A stretch of DNA of 64,000 bases, taken from contig NZ_FOFU01000002.1 of assembly GCF_900111035.1 (NCBI RefSeq), forward strand, positions 1-64,000. The letters are read 5' to 3'. Made by a program: the position numbers and the translations under genes. Positions 25,734-33,727 of this stretch are shown piece by piece (the stretch's first letter is position 1; each line of letters opens with the position of its first letter). Origin of the DNA: Treponema bryantii (lineage in GTDB: Bacteria; Spirochaetota; Spirochaetia; Treponematales; Treponemataceae). Below the pieces are notes generated by a model, which had not been told where the DNA came from, ran no database searches, and worked only from the letters and a program-made list of their open reading frames with translations.

Positions 25734-26813
25734 ATGGATACTCAAGAATTTGAACAGGTTGACATAAATTCGTTTCTCGATCATACAGCAGAAGATCAGC
25801 AGTCCGCTGCCGATAGTAATGGTGCGTTTACCGACCGTCAAAATGAACTTATAAATCAGCTGCTGGACTACACTAAAGAACACGATAAAGAACATTACGA
25901 AACCTTTGTTAACCGAATCATGGATTTAAACTCCATAGATTTTTCAGTTTCAAAATTCCCTTCTTTGCTTGAACGTTCAGAGCTTTCTGGTAGCACAAGA
26001 ACCCGAACAACTCTTATTGAATCTCTTATTAAACACCAGGACGCCGGAGACCGTACTCTCCGCCTTCCTTCTAAAGCCGTTCTCGGAAAAAGTCTCCTTA
26101 TAGCTAAGGCACATACACTTTCTAACTTTGCAAAATACGCAGGCCATCTGGGAAAAGATTACGAAAAACTTTCCAAGGCCTTTGATACAGAAACTATACT
26201 TTCCATGTTCTCTCTGCTTGCAGAGGATGTTTATTTGAATCTGATTTCTGATACTTCGCAGCCAATGGAATTCCGCCGTGAATGGGCACTTTCTCTTCTG
26301 CTGCTTTGGGAACATTGGAATGATGAAACAAGTGAAAACGTTGCTCCAATTTTACAGTCGGTATGGACAGCAAGACGTAAGCTTGCTCCAGCCTTTGGAA
26401 CAATGATGGGAACCAGTGAACTTCTTTTGATTTCCATGCAGATGGATGATCAGTGGATTAGTTTTATTAAGCATAAAATGGGAGACGACGGGGTTTCTCA
26501 GGCAATGGAGGAATTCCTTTTCGGTATTTCTACAGAACAGATTCAAACCCTGCGTACTATATTAAAAACTAAGGGTATTCCTGCTATTGGTCGTGATGAG
26601 GTTTCTAAATTCCTTGGAGAGCACGTAAAGGCCGATGCCGGTCTTGACTACAGAGACTTCTATTCCATGTATACAATCCGCCGCGATAATGCCCGTTCCC
26701 GTGCACGCCTTAAGCTTGAAGGCCCTAGAAAAACACTGGAAGATTACTTTATTCAATTCGTAACAGAAGAAAACAAGGAGAAACAAAATAATGACACCTT
26801 CGCAAAATCCTGA
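25734..26813 (+). CDS. Conserved-looking cytoplasmic protein, unknown function
   Basis: 359 residues, helix-rich, no signal peptide or membrane segment, acidic N-terminus. I do not recognise a domain. The C-terminal RARLKLEGPRKTLEDYFIQF looks like a conserved motif. It overlaps the XRE-cupin regulator gene by 23 bp, so the two are co-translated and may act together. No Shine-Dalgarno is evident before the ATG. Confidence 0.65.
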   Translation: MDTQEFEQVDINSFLDHTAEDQQSAADSNGAFTDRQNELINQLLDYTKEHDKEHYETFVNRIMDLNSIDFSVSKFPSLLERSELSGSTRTRTTLIESLIKHQDAGDRTLRLPSKAVLGKSLLIAKAHTLSNFAKYAGHLGKDYEKLSKAFDTETILSMFSLLAEDVYLNLISDTSQPMEFRREWALSLLLLWEHWNDETSENVAPILQSVWTARRKLAPAFGTMMGTSELLLISMQMDDQWISFIKHKMGDDGVSQAMEEFLFGISTEQIQTLRTILKTKGIPAIGRDEVSKFLGEHVKADAGLDYRDFYSMYTIRRDNARSRARLKLEGPRKTLEDYFIQFVTEENKEKQNNDTFAKS

Positions 26814-27402
26814 TGAGGAACCAAAAGCAAAAAAAATCCCTTATCACTTCGGTGAAAAGCTCCGTCAGGCACGAGAGCACAGAGGCTATACACTTAAAGT
26901 TGTAGCACAGCGAGCTGGTGTAAGTGAAAGTCTTGTTTCTCAGATTGAAAGAAATCACGTTTCTCCTGCAATTGATACTCTGCTCGCTCTTGCTGATGTT
27001 CTGGACATTAACCTTGAATATCTTTTTGAGGAATACCGCAAGGAACGTCCTGTTCATATTATCCGCGGAGAATCACGCGCTTCTGTAAAAGAAGACGAAG
27101 TTATTTATGAAGAACTCGCACGCCCTGGTGCTCCAAGCGGCGAAAACTCTACAGAATCCTACATCATAAAGATTCCTGCCGGCTCACATACACATCACGG
27201 TTCTTTCGGCCATATCGGCCGCGAAATCGGTCTCATACTCAAAGGCCGCGCAAAATTCACTTACGCAGGTACAGAATACTTCCTCTCAGAGGGCGACAGC
27301 GTTTCGTTCTCTTCAGGATCGCCTCATGTTCTCGAAAATGACGGTGACACAACTATGGAAGCAGTCTGGTTTGTAACCCCTGCCGAACGTTTTGCAAAGT
27401 AA
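26791..27402 (+). CDS. XRE-cupin transcriptional regulator
   Basis: 203 residues. Helix-turn-helix of XRE type at about 14-70 (LRQAREHRGYTLKVVAQRAGVSESLVSQIER), then a C-terminal cupin at about 118-200 (PAGSHTHHGSFGHIGREIG, LILKGRAKF, SGSPHVLEN). Such regulators bind palindromic operators and sense small ligands through the cupin. A clear AAGGAG site lies upstream, inside the preceding gene. The palindrome TGCATAATTATGCA at 27484, just downstream in the citrate synthase promoter region, is a natural candidate operator (inference). Confidence 0.9.
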   Translation: MTPSQNPDEEPKAKKIPYHFGEKLRQAREHRGYTLKVVAQRAGVSESLVSQIERNHVSPAIDTLLALADVLDINLEYLFEEYRKERPVHIIRGESRASVKEDEVIYEELARPGAPSGENSTESYIIKIPAGSHTHHGSFGHIGREIGLILKGRAKFTYAGTEYFLSEGDSVSFSSGSPHVLENDGDTTMEAVWFVTPAERFAK

Positions 27403-27430
27403 ACCTACAACATCTTTTTTACAAAACTCA

Positions 27431-27459
27431 TTGCATAATCTCTCAAAAATCCGTATAAT
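27431..27459 (+). promoter_or_regulatory. Citrate synthase promoter
   Basis: TTGCAT (27431-27436), 17-bp spacer, TATAAT (27454-27459). The -35 overlaps TTGCATAAT, a half-site of the palindrome found downstream. Confidence 0.65.
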
Positions 27460-27483
27460 TATGTAATTTTAATGTATTACAAA

Positions 27484-27518
27484 TGCATAATTATGCAAAT
27501 AGACAACTAATTATGCAA
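27484..27518. promoter_or_regulatory. Candidate operator: TGCATAATTATGCA palindrome plus half-site
   Basis: A perfect 14-bp palindrome at 27484-27497 is followed by AATTATGCAA at 27509-27518. With the TTGCATAAT at the -35 this makes three related blocks spanning the promoter and leader. The 12-mer AATTATGCAAAT (27489-27500) is repeated in the aminotransferase promoter (7072-7083). Confidence 0.55.
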
Positions 27519-27543
27519 TCTCTTTGTATAAACGGAGGCAATG

Positions 27544-28902
27544 ATGTCAACAAAAGAAGAAACAGCTATTCTGAAGAAGCTTGAGAAACTCGCGGTCCAC
27601 AACGACCCTATCGATCAGAAACTTTACCAGCAATACGATGTTAAACGAGGCCTCCGTAACGCGAATGGAACCGGTGTTCTTGTTGGTCTTACACGCATTG
27701 GTGATGTAGTTGGTTACGAAATGCAGGATGGTCAGAAAATTGCAGTTCCTGGCCGCCTTGTATACCGCGGTTATAACGTAGAAGATCTTATTAAAGACGC
27801 AGAAAAGAATCATCAGTTCGGCTATGAACAGTGCGCTTATCTCCTTCTTTTTGGAGAACTTCCTAATAAGGATAAGCTTGAAACTTTCTCAAAGTATCTT
27901 GGTGAATGCCGTGTTCTTCCTTCAAACTTTACAGAAGACATGATTATGAAGGCACCTTCAAACGATATCATGAATAAGATGGCACGTGGTGTTCTTGCAA
28001 GTTACTCTTATGATGATGATCCTGAAAACCGCAGTGTAGCAAATGTAATCAAGCAGTGTATTCAGCTGATTGCCCGATTCTCTACACTTGCAGCTTACGG
28101 ATATCAGGCAAAGCGCCGCTACTACGATAATAAATCTCTGTTCATTCATAATCCTAAGCCGGAGCTTTCTACAGCAGAAAACTTCCTCCGCCTTATCCGC
28201 TCAGACAAACAGTACACTCGCCTTGAAGCAGAGATTCTTGACCTTGCCCTTATTCTTCACGCAGAACACGGTGGTGGTAACAACTCTTCTCTTACAGTTC
28301 ACGTTGTTTCATCTGCCGATACAGATACATATTCTGCAATGGCTGCTGCCGTTGGTTCCCTTAAGGGACGCCGCCATGGTGGTGCAAATATCCGCGTTGT
28401 AGAAATGATGGATGATATCAAGGCAAACGTAAAAGACTGGACAAGCGAAAAAGAAGTTTCTGCTTACATCAAAAAGATTGCAACAAAAGAAGCTTTTGAC
28501 CGTTCAGGTCTTGTTTACGGAATGGGACACGCAGTTTATACAATCAGCGACCCACGTGAAGTTCTTCTTAAAGCAAAGGCTAAACAGCTTGCTAAAGAAA
28601 AGGGCTGCATGGAAGAATTTGCTTTGTATGATTTGATTGAAAAGGTTGCTCCTGCAATTATTCAGGAAGTTCACCATTCAGATAAACGCGTTTGTGCCAA
28701 CGTAGACTTCTACTCTGGTTTTGTTTATACAATGCTCAACATTCCTCGCGAGCTCTTTACACCAATCTTTGCAATTTCTCGTATTGCAGGATGGTCAGCT
28801 CACCGCATTGAGGAAATTGTAAGTGGTGGTCGTATTTACCGCCCAGCTTACAAGAACATCTCAAAAGAGCGCGACTTTGTTCCGCTTATGGACAGAAAAT
28901 AA
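27544..28902 (+). CDS. gltA: Citrate synthase
   Basis: 452 residues from the second of two tandem ATGs; GGAGG at 27535-27539 is better spaced for 27544 than for 27541. It condenses oxaloacetate and acetyl-CoA. Catalytic residues seen: LHAEHGGGNNSS near 239-250, GRRHGGAN near 279-286, GMGHAVY near 329-335 and the aspartate in NVDFYSG near 386-392. The length slightly exceeds type II enzymes, with an extended N-terminus. In anaerobic spirochaetes this usually feeds glutamate synthesis rather than a full TCA cycle. It is preceded by an unusual motif-rich leader. Confidence 0.94.
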   Translation: MSTKEETAILKKLEKLAVHNDPIDQKLYQQYDVKRGLRNANGTGVLVGLTRIGDVVGYEMQDGQKIAVPGRLVYRGYNVEDLIKDAEKNHQFGYEQCAYLLLFGELPNKDKLETFSKYLGECRVLPSNFTEDMIMKAPSNDIMNKMARGVLASYSYDDDPENRSVANVIKQCIQLIARFSTLAAYGYQAKRRYYDNKSLFIHNPKPELSTAENFLRLIRSDKQYTRLEAEILDLALILHAEHGGGNNSSLTVHVVSSADTDTYSAMAAAVGSLKGRRHGGANIRVVEMMDDIKANVKDWTSEKEVSAYIKKIATKEAFDRSGLVYGMGHAVYTISDPREVLLKAKAKQLAKEKGCMEEFALYDLIEKVAPAIIQEVHHSDKRVCANVDFYSGFVYTMLNIPRELFTPIFAISRIAGWSAHRIEEIVSGGRIYRPAYKNISKERDFVPLMDRK

Positions 28903-28917
28903 TCTGAAGTTCCGCTC

Positions 28918-29664
28918 ATGGCAAAAGAACGTTTAGACAAGCTGCTGGCACACGAGGGCTTTGGCTCGCGAAAAGATATCAGAAAGATTCTCCGCAAGTA
29001 TGAAGTCCTTGTGAATGGCAGCCGTACTTATGATCCTGCCACTCAGATAGACCCGGACACTGACACAATCAGCGTAGACGGCGAAGAAGTAAATCTTCAC
29101 CAGCATGTATATCTGATGATGAATAAGCCTCAGCACGTAGTTTCTTCAAATAAAGACGGTGAACACCAGACAGTTTTTGATCTGCTTGATGATAGTTTCA
29201 GAACTCCTTATTTACAGGACAAACTTCACCTTGTTGGCCGTCTGGATATGGACACAGAAGGCCTTCTGCTTTTTACAACCGATGGAGAGCTGACTCACCG
29301 TCTCATATCCCCAAAGAACCACATCAATAAAACATATCTGTGCTGCCTGGAACATCCCGAGACTCCCGACCATCAGCAAGAAATCACCGCACAGTTCGCA
29401 GAAGGCATCGAAGTTGGACCGGACGACAATGACCCGCCGTTCACCACAGAACCAGCTCAAATCAAATGGATTGATGCCAGCACCGCTCACCTCACAATTT
29501 ATGAGGGCAAATACCATCAGGTAAAGAGAATGTTTATTGCCGTTGGAAATAAAATAGCCTTCCTCAAGAGAATCTCTATGGGAAGGCTCGAACTTGATCC
29601 GGACCTTAAGCCCGGCGAATATAAAGAACTTTACGACGACGACTTGGAAAAGTTGAATAACTGA
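28918..29664 (+). CDS. RsuA/RluB-family pseudouridine synthase
   Basis: 248 residues. An S4 RNA-binding domain (about 3-50, RLDKLLAHEGFGSRKDIRKIL) precedes the catalytic domain with the aspartate motif GRLDMDTEGLLLFT near 103-116. The RsuA/RluB/E/F group isomerises a uridine in rRNA; the small size and S4 layout favour RsuA (16S), but specificity is not certain. It starts 15 bp after citrate synthase. Its 3' end overlaps the convergent membrane-protein gene by 34 bp. Confidence 0.88.
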   Translation: MAKERLDKLLAHEGFGSRKDIRKILRKYEVLVNGSRTYDPATQIDPDTDTISVDGEEVNLHQHVYLMMNKPQHVVSSNKDGEHQTVFDLLDDSFRTPYLQDKLHLVGRLDMDTEGLLLFTTDGELTHRLISPKNHINKTYLCCLEHPETPDHQQEITAQFAEGIEVGPDDNDPPFTTEPAQIKWIDASTAHLTIYEGKYHQVKRMFIAVGNKIAFLKRISMGRLELDPDLKPGEYKELYDDDLEKLNN

Positions 29665-30284
29665 CCTTTTACCAGCCACGCAAAACCAAACAAAAGCAGC
29701 AGTACAGCCTCTACAACCATTGTCAGCCACTTTGGATAATTAAGTCCAAACAAACCTGCAATTATGATAATAAAGAAAATAGCCATAATCATAATCATTG
29801 CGTAAGAACAGATTCTGTAGATTTTATTGTTTCTCTCATTAGTTCCGCGTGTAAAAAGCCAGCCGATATTATAAGCCAGAAGAGCAAAAAGCAGCATTGC
29901 ACAGATTGAATGAATTACATCAGAAACTCCAACAGGAATCTGAAAAAAACCAACCGATTCAATTCCATATGGATTAGCACAAGGAAATAAAACTACTCCA
30001 AATGCAAAAATTCCCGAAAGAACATTTATAATCGTATCAATTTTCTCATAAGATCTATAGCATAAAAGAAAAATAGCACAGGCACCCAGAATAATCGGCA
30101 GCGCCGGCGTAATATAATAAGTTACGCTGATAGAATACCACCAGGACTCCGGTTTATTTTTTACAAACAGCCCGCCAATAATACTGATTACAGGAAGCAG
30201 CATACCAAGTCCGCCAAGCACATTACGATGAAGCAGAGAACTCATTGCCTTCACCTTAACTTTTTCCATTAGTTTTTCATCCAT
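29631..30284 (-). CDS. DUF998-like integral membrane protein
   Basis: 217 residues with about six TM helices and short loops (first near 25-42, last near 185-205). The pattern SSLLHRNVLGGLGMLLPVISIIGGL followed by WYSISVTYY resembles DUF998 membrane proteins, whose function is unknown. It stands alone with a weak upstream ribosome site (GGAGAAAAAA). Its 3' end runs 34 bp into the end of the pseudouridine synthase gene on the other strand. Confidence 0.68.
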   Translation of the reverse strand: MDEKLMEKVKVKAMSSLLHRNVLGGLGMLLPVISIIGGLFVKNKPESWWYSISVTYYITPALPIILGACAIFLLCYRSYEKIDTIINVLSGIFAFGVVLFPCANPYGIESVGFFQIPVGVSDVIHSICAMLLFALLAYNIGWLFTRGTNERNNKIYRICSYAMIMIMAIFFIIIIAGLFGLNYPKWLTMVVEAVLLLLFGFAWLVKGQLFNFSKSSS

Positions 30285-30380
30285 TTTTTTCTCCTCTTAT
30301 TTTATTATAAGGGGAGATTCCTGTATTTTCAAATATTTGAAGTGCAAATTTTCTCCTAAGTTATCAGATTTTCCCCTTAC

Positions 30381-30409
30381 TTGTTAAAACCCTTCTAATC
30401 ATATAAAAT
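30381..30409 (+). promoter_or_regulatory. Predicted fhs promoter
   Basis: TTGTTA (30381-30386), 17-bp spacer, TAAAAT (30404-30409), then about 30 nt and an AAAGGA ribosome site before ATG 30440. An imperfect inverted repeat of TAAGGGGA and TTCCCCTTA upstream (about 30308-30380) could be a regulatory hairpin. Confidence 0.5.
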
Positions 30410-30439
30410 GTGAACTGAAAAATACCCAAAGGACGTTTT

Positions 30440-32116
30440 ATGACAGATATTGAAATCGCTCAGAAAAACAAAATGATTCCGGTTGCAGATGTTGCTGCAA
30501 AAATCGGAATTACAGCAGACAAGCTCGAAAATTATGGACCTTATAAGGCTAAAATTACTTTTGATGAACTTCGTGCCTTGCAGGAAAAGGCTGCTTCAAA
30601 GCCTGGAAAACTGATTCTTGTTACTGCTGTTACCCCTACTCCGGCTGGTGAAGGAAAGTCCACAGTTTCAATTGGACTTGCAGACGGACTTAATAAAATC
30701 GGAAAGAAAACTGTTGTTGCTCTTCGTGAGCCTAGTCTTGGACCTTGTTTTGGTGTAAAAGGTGGTGCCTGTGGCGGCGGATACGCACAGATTGTTCCAA
30801 TGGAAGACATCAACTTGCACTTTACAGGTGACATTCACGCAATCTCAATTGCAAATAACCTGATTGCAGCTCTTATTGATAACCACTTACAGCAGGGCAA
30901 TGAACTTGGAATTGATCCACGTACAATTTCATGGAAGCGCTGTGTAGACTTGAATGACCGTGCCCTCCGCAACATCACAATCGGACTCGGCGGACGCCTT
31001 CAGGGAGTTCCTCGCGAAGATCACTTCTCAATTGCAGTTGCTTCAGAAATCATGGCAATTGTATGTTTGAGCCGTACAATCAGCGAACTTAAAGAACGCA
31101 TTGACCGCATCGTAATCGGCCAGAACTATGCCCGCGAAAACATTACTTTTGGTCAGCTTAAGTGCACAGGCGCAATTGCAGCCCTTCTTAAAGATGTAAT
31201 CAAACCAAACCTTGTACAGACTCTGGAAAAGAATCCTGCCTTTGTACACGGCGGACCATTTGCAAATATCGCTCACGGCTGTAACAGTGTGAATGCAACT
31301 TTGTGTGCCCTTGCAACAGGAGACTACGTTGTAACTGAAGCAGGCTTTGCAGCAGACCTTGGAGCAGAAAAGTTCCTCGACATCAAGTGCCGCGCCGCAG
31401 GTCTCAAGCCAAGCGCAGTTGTAATTGTTGCGACAATCCGCGCACTTAAGATGCACGGTGGAGTTGCCAAGGCAGATCTCAGTAAGCCAGACACAGCAGC
31501 ACTTGAAAAAGGTTTTGCTAACCTTAAGACTCATATCGAAAACATTGCAAAATTCGGACTCCCATCTGTAGTTGCAATCAATAAGTTTATTACAGACTCA
31601 GACGAAGAAATTGCTCTTATCGAAAAACTTTGCCGCAATGTAGGTTCTCAGGCTATTCTTACAGAAGGCTGGGGAAATGGCGGAGAAGGTGCAAAAGATC
31701 TCGCTAAAGCTGTTGCAGAACTTGCAGACAATGGTAAAGCTGATTACCATCCTCTTTACGAACTTGATCTTCCACTTGCTGACAAAATCAGAAAACTTGC
31801 TAAAGAGATTTACCGTGCAGATGACGTTGAGTTTGACTCTGCAGCACTTAAAAAGCTTAAGGCTTTTGAAGACGCAGGTTATGGAAAACTTCCAGTATGC
31901 GTTGCGAAAACTCAGAACTCTATCAGCCACGATCCAAAACTCATTGGAGCTCCAAGCGGCTACACATTCCCGGTTCGCGACGTTCAGTTGTATGCTGGAG
32001 CAGGCTTTGTAGTAGCACTTGCCGGCGACATCATGACAATGCCAGGACTTCCAAAGGCTCCTGCCGCACTGGATATTGATGTGGATGATAATGGAGTAAT
32101 CAGCGGATTATTCTAA
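30440..32116 (+). CDS. fhs: Formate-tetrahydrofolate ligase
   Basis: 558 residues. ATP + formate + THF give 10-formyl-THF, feeding one-carbon metabolism. The ATP-binding loop TPTPAGEGKSTVSIGL is near 65-80, EPSLGPCFGVKGGACGGGYAQIVPMEDINLHFTGD near 96-130 is family-invariant, and PGLPKAP lies near the end. Full length. Its stop overlaps the stop of the convergent gene in CTAA, so the two 3' ends share bases. Confidence 0.97.
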   Translation: MTDIEIAQKNKMIPVADVAAKIGITADKLENYGPYKAKITFDELRALQEKAASKPGKLILVTAVTPTPAGEGKSTVSIGLADGLNKIGKKTVVALREPSLGPCFGVKGGACGGGYAQIVPMEDINLHFTGDIHAISIANNLIAALIDNHLQQGNELGIDPRTISWKRCVDLNDRALRNITIGLGGRLQGVPREDHFSIAVASEIMAIVCLSRTISELKERIDRIVIGQNYARENITFGQLKCTGAIAALLKDVIKPNLVQTLEKNPAFVHGGPFANIAHGCNSVNATLCALATGDYVVTEAGFAADLGAEKFLDIKCRAAGLKPSAVVIVATIRALKMHGGVAKADLSKPDTAALEKGFANLKTHIENIAKFGLPSVVAINKFITDSDEEIALIEKLCRNVGSQAILTEGWGNGGEGAKDLAKAVAELADNGKADYHPLYELDLPLADKIRKLAKEIYRADDVEFDSAALKKLKAFEDAGYGKLPVCVAKTQNSISHDPKLIGAPSGYTFPVRDVQLYAGAGFVVALAGDIMTMPGLPKAPAALDIDVDDNGVISGLF

Positions 32117-33426
32117 GACTTCTGAGCCTTCAGCTGTGCAATCTCGGCAGACAGCTGAAGTGTTCTTCGGTTCTGTCGGATTACTCGCTGTGCAAGCAGC
32201 TTTGAAAGGAAGAGTCCGTAATGCGGATTCTTCCTTATTAAATTTAAGAACATAGTCTTTGGAATACGAATCAGCTTTCCATCCTCAGCTGCCATAATTG
32301 TTGCAGAACGGCGGTCATTCAAAAGGAATGCCATTTCACCAATAAACATATCGTTTGGAGTAAGAACAGAAATCAGTTTACGGTTTGCATATACTCCGTA
32401 GCGGCCAGAAACAATAAAGTACAAATCATTAGAAGGCTCATTCTGACGGCAGATGATATCGTGCTTTTTATATTCAATTGCCTTAAACGGCATCATGATT
32501 CCAGGAACAGTATTCGAAACATTTCTGATATTCTGAATATCAAAAGAAACTTCATTTCCTTTATCATTATAGCGCAAATCAGAAACAAGAGATTTTGAAA
32601 GGGCAATACCACGTCCATGTGCTTCTTCAACGCCAGGAGCAGAATCACTCAGTCTTGATCTCCAGTCAAAACCATCACCATCATCTTTTACAACAAAGGT
32701 AGATTTTTCTTTTCCGATTTCATACTCGATATGAATCTTACGTTCTGCATACTCAGGCATACGAAGTTTCTGATCTATCAAATCAAGAATGATACCGCCG
32801 TTATTCAGCCATTCAGATTTTTCTTCATAAGAGATTCCACAGTTACCATGCTCAAGCGCATTTGTAAGCAGCTCCATGAGAGTAGACTGAAGGGCAAAGC
32901 GGCCATCATCATCAATACGGTTTGTGCAATACAGATAATTTACAAGGAAGCCGGTATACAGACGGATATCCATCGGATTATTATCACAGACAAAAAATCC
33001 CTTCTCTTCTGTTCCAATACGATCCTGCATACCACGATTAAAGAGGAACTGCTGATTACGGATAAGACTTCGCAAAAGTCCGCTGAAATTCTGTTTGAAA
33101 GTATAAAGAGTCTGAACAATCAGAATGTTAGGATCCTTAAGATCTTCAATTTTCTGCGCTTCAGAAGGATTAGTTGAAACAGCAATAATTCCACCATTAT
33201 GAAGCCAAGGGTCAGAACTGATTGCTTTTAAGATTTTATCACAGTCTATATCAGTTGATGTAAAATCAAGAATTTTGATTTCCGGGAGTTCATAATCAAC
33301 AAAGCTCATGGCTTCTTCTGTATCCGGACAGAAGATAGGCTCAAAATAATCAGAATAATTCAGACAGGCATTCTTAACAACACCCAACACTTCTTGATTA
33401 GAAGAAGCCACCAGCAACTTTTTCAT
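32113..33426 (-). CDS. Receiver-like / HATPase / cyclic-nucleotide-binding signalling protein
   Basis: 437 residues with three modules. Residues 1-125 look like a response-regulator receiver: the phospho-acceptor position is held by ILDFTS near 55, but the N-terminal acidic pair is absent (LLVASSNQEV), suggesting a pseudo-receiver. Residues 165-300 form an RsbW-like HATPase with LMELLTNALEHGN, VKDDGDGFDW and GRGIALSKSL. Residues 315-420 are a cNMP-binding barrel (YFIVSGRYGVYANRK, GEMAFLLNDRRSATIMA). It likely reads a nucleotide second messenger and acts as a serine kinase or anti-sigma switch; partners are not local. Confidence 0.82.
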   Translation of the reverse strand: MKKLLVASSNQEVLGVVKNACLNYSDYFEPIFCPDTEEAMSFVDYELPEIKILDFTSTDIDCDKILKAISSDPWLHNGGIIAVSTNPSEAQKIEDLKDPNILIVQTLYTFKQNFSGLLRSLIRNQQFLFNRGMQDRIGTEEKGFFVCDNNPMDIRLYTGFLVNYLYCTNRIDDDGRFALQSTLMELLTNALEHGNCGISYEEKSEWLNNGGIILDLIDQKLRMPEYAERKIHIEYEIGKEKSTFVVKDDGDGFDWRSRLSDSAPGVEEAHGRGIALSKSLVSDLRYNDKGNEVSFDIQNIRNVSNTVPGIMMPFKAIEYKKHDIICRQNEPSNDLYFIVSGRYGVYANRKLISVLTPNDMFIGEMAFLLNDRRSATIMAAEDGKLIRIPKTMFLNLIRKNPHYGLFLSKLLAQRVIRQNRRTLQLSAEIAQLKAQKS

Positions 33427-33456
33427 AAGAACTCCCCATCGTTTTTAGAATTTTTT

Positions 33457-33586
33457 ATGATTCTGATGCGATTCAAACGCACTACCTTTTGGTTAGGGTA
33501 ACAATAGCAAAATGCGTTAAAAAATCTTTGCGCCAGCGAAGATTTTAGCATTTTACCAATTTTTTGCTCTATCCATGTGAGCTTTT
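33457..33586 (-). pseudogene. tRNA-Arg pseudogene split by a hairpin insert
   Basis: On the minus strand the 5' part GCTCACATGGATAGAGC (33566-33582) matches the D-arm of the intact tRNA-Arg next door. The 3' part AGGTAGTGCG...AATCGCATCAGAATCA (33457-33487) matches its T-arm and acceptor with substitutions. Between them lies about 60 bp with a strong stem (33509-33528 with 33539-33554) instead of an anticodon arm. It cannot fold as a normal tRNA. It is located directly downstream of the functional copy. Confidence 0.7.
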
Positions 33587-33592
33587 AAATTA

Positions 33593-33666
33593 TGATCCTG
33601 ATGCGATTCGAACGCACTACCTGTTGCTTAGGAGGCAACCGCTCTATCCAAGTGAGCTACAGGACC
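33593..33666 (-). tRNA. tRNA-Arg (anticodon CCT)
   Basis: 74 nt, CCA not encoded. Acceptor GGTCCTG pairs with CAGGATC (one G-T), D-arm AGCTCACTTGGATAGAGC, anticodon arm GTTGC-CTCCTAA-GCAAC with anticodon CCT (reads AGG), T-arm GTGCGTTCGAATCGCAT. It lies between the signalling gene and the MBL hydrolase gene on the same strand. T-arm-like fragments lie on both sides (33471-33512 and 33678-33721). Confidence 0.93.
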
Positions 33667-33677
33667 TTATTAATTTT

Positions 33678-33721
33678 ATTCGAACGCACTACATTTTGGT
33701 TAGGTATTACAATAGCAAAAT
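33678..33721. repeat. tRNA-derived direct repeat fragment
   Basis: ATTCGAACGCACTAC followed by ATTTTGGTTAGG and ACAATAGCAAAAT repeats the layout of 33471-33512 with few changes. The first 15 bases equal the T-arm region of the tRNA-Arg. It sits between the tRNA 5' end and the MBL hydrolase stop codon. Confidence 0.7.
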
Positions 33722-33727
33722 CATCAC

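Noticed and set aside
23872-26813. Possible CRISPR or tandem-repeat array
   Set aside because: Repetition at 24920-25030 is only the Pro/Glu codon pattern of a hinge; no spaced direct repeats are present, and no CRISPR array was seen anywhere in the window.
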